Shown here: one piece after another, positions 13,460-13,731 of the stretch | Layout of the letters: the number at the start of each line of letters is the position of its first letter | Position numbering within the stretch: position 1 is the stretch's first letter | NCBI GenBank assembly: GCA_965372465.1 | Contig: CBDVCK010000069.1 | Coordinates: 1-13,731, forward strand | DNA: 13,731 nt | Direction of reading: 5' to 3' | Source: GCA-020348445 sp965372465 | GTDB lineage: Archaea; Thermoplasmatota; Thermoplasmata; GCA-020350865 | The notes under the pieces: model-generated | The model's database searches: none | The model's input: only the letters and a program-made list of their open reading frames with translations | Told to the model about the DNA's origin: nothing | Translations under genes and position numbers: made by a program

Positions 13460-13469
13460 GATATATAAC
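13460..13469 (+). promoter_or_regulatory. TATA box of the DUF61 gene
   Basis: GATATATAAC predicts a start near 13490, about 12 nt before the ATG at 13502. No SD is seen in that short leader. Confidence 0.45.
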
Positions 13470-13501
13470 ATTAAAATCATAATAATGATATTTTACTTTC
13501 A

Positions 13502-13731
13502 ATGCTCAAAGAATCTGCAATGGAAAAATGGTTCAAATTCGAGATTGCGAGGATCAACAGTGGTATAGTAACAAAAAAGAAGAGTTTAAGCGAGCTGATA
13601 GAAAAGAAAAATCCATCTTGCCAGGCAAAAGATGAAAGTATTTATTATTTCAACAAGGAAGCACTTTGTCGCCTAAAAAATGAACAACCCACATTTGAAA
13701 AATGTGGGTATCATCACTCGAAAACCGCACC
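13502..13731 (+). CDS. DUF61-family archaeal protein (3' end beyond window)
   Basis: Open from ATG 13502 to the edge, 76 complete codons, C terminus missing. EKWFKFEIARINSGIVTKKK followed by SLSELIEKKNPS and IYYFNKEALCRLK matches the pattern of the archaeal DUF61 family (a basic helix with xxEIxxIN, then a TLxELL-type segment and a Y-x-F-x-KEEL-type end). The family's function is unknown to me. The visible tail contains a perfect DNA inverted repeat (13688-13708). Cys residues at CQAK, LCRL and KCGY are more than I expect for the family. Confidence 0.75.
   Translation, partial: MLKESAMEKWFKFEIARINSGIVTKKKSLSELIEKKNPSCQAKDESIYYFNKEALCRLKNEQPTFEKCGYHHSKTA

Overview
The window reads as chromosomal DNA of a moderately AT-rich archaeon, most likely a Thermoplasmatota-type euryarchaeon (the phylum is inference). 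Archaeal marks are TATA-type promoters about 26 bp before start sites, apparently leaderless genes next to Shine-Dalgarno (SD)-led operon genes, a tRNA-Tyr with C1-G72 and an intron at 37/38, an AK6/Fap7-type kinase, a DUF61 protein, and a secreted Ig-repeat protein with a cytoplasmic zinc-ribbon tail. No phage, transposase, integrase or CRISPR gene is visible.

Layout. (1) Bases 2-172: 3' end of a membrane protein gene with an HX13H motif, converging on an AK6/Fap7-like kinase (175-699, minus). (2) 773-1348, minus: iron-sulfur flavoprotein. (3) 1424-3274, minus: a three-gene sulfur-handling operon, TusA-like to DsrE-like to a NifS/IscS-like protein in which the PLP-binding lysine is Asp. (4) About 3475-4000: a gene-free region centred on an intron-containing tRNA-Tyr. 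Two extra copies of the tRNA 5' end lie to its left, each with its own promoter and a hairpin. At least two copies of the tRNA 3' end lie to its right. This is the oddest part of the window. (5) 4020-4799, minus: winged-helix plus TerB-like protein, divergent from a CaCA-type cation exchanger (5031-5972). Between them are a tandem 11-bp operator-like repeat and a 24-codon, apparently leaderless ORF. (6) 6009-7148, minus: acyl-CoA dehydrogenase, divergent from (7) 7408-12072, a 1554-residue surface protein, followed 11 bp later by a small membrane protein (12084-12374). (8) 12513-13439: protein of unknown function with a C-terminal winged helix. (9) 13502 to the edge: truncated DUF61 gene.

How the parts may work together. 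The TusA/DsrE/NifS-like set fits sulfur relay or Fe-S chemistry, and the nearby iron-sulfur flavoprotein fits the same redox/sulfur theme, but the NifS-like member probably cannot act as an ordinary PLP desulfurase. The surface protein and its small membrane neighbour look like an envelope operon. The tRNA-Tyr region is best explained either by repeated nested insertion into a tRNA gene or by a small family of tRNA-ended structured RNAs. The sequence alone does not decide between them.
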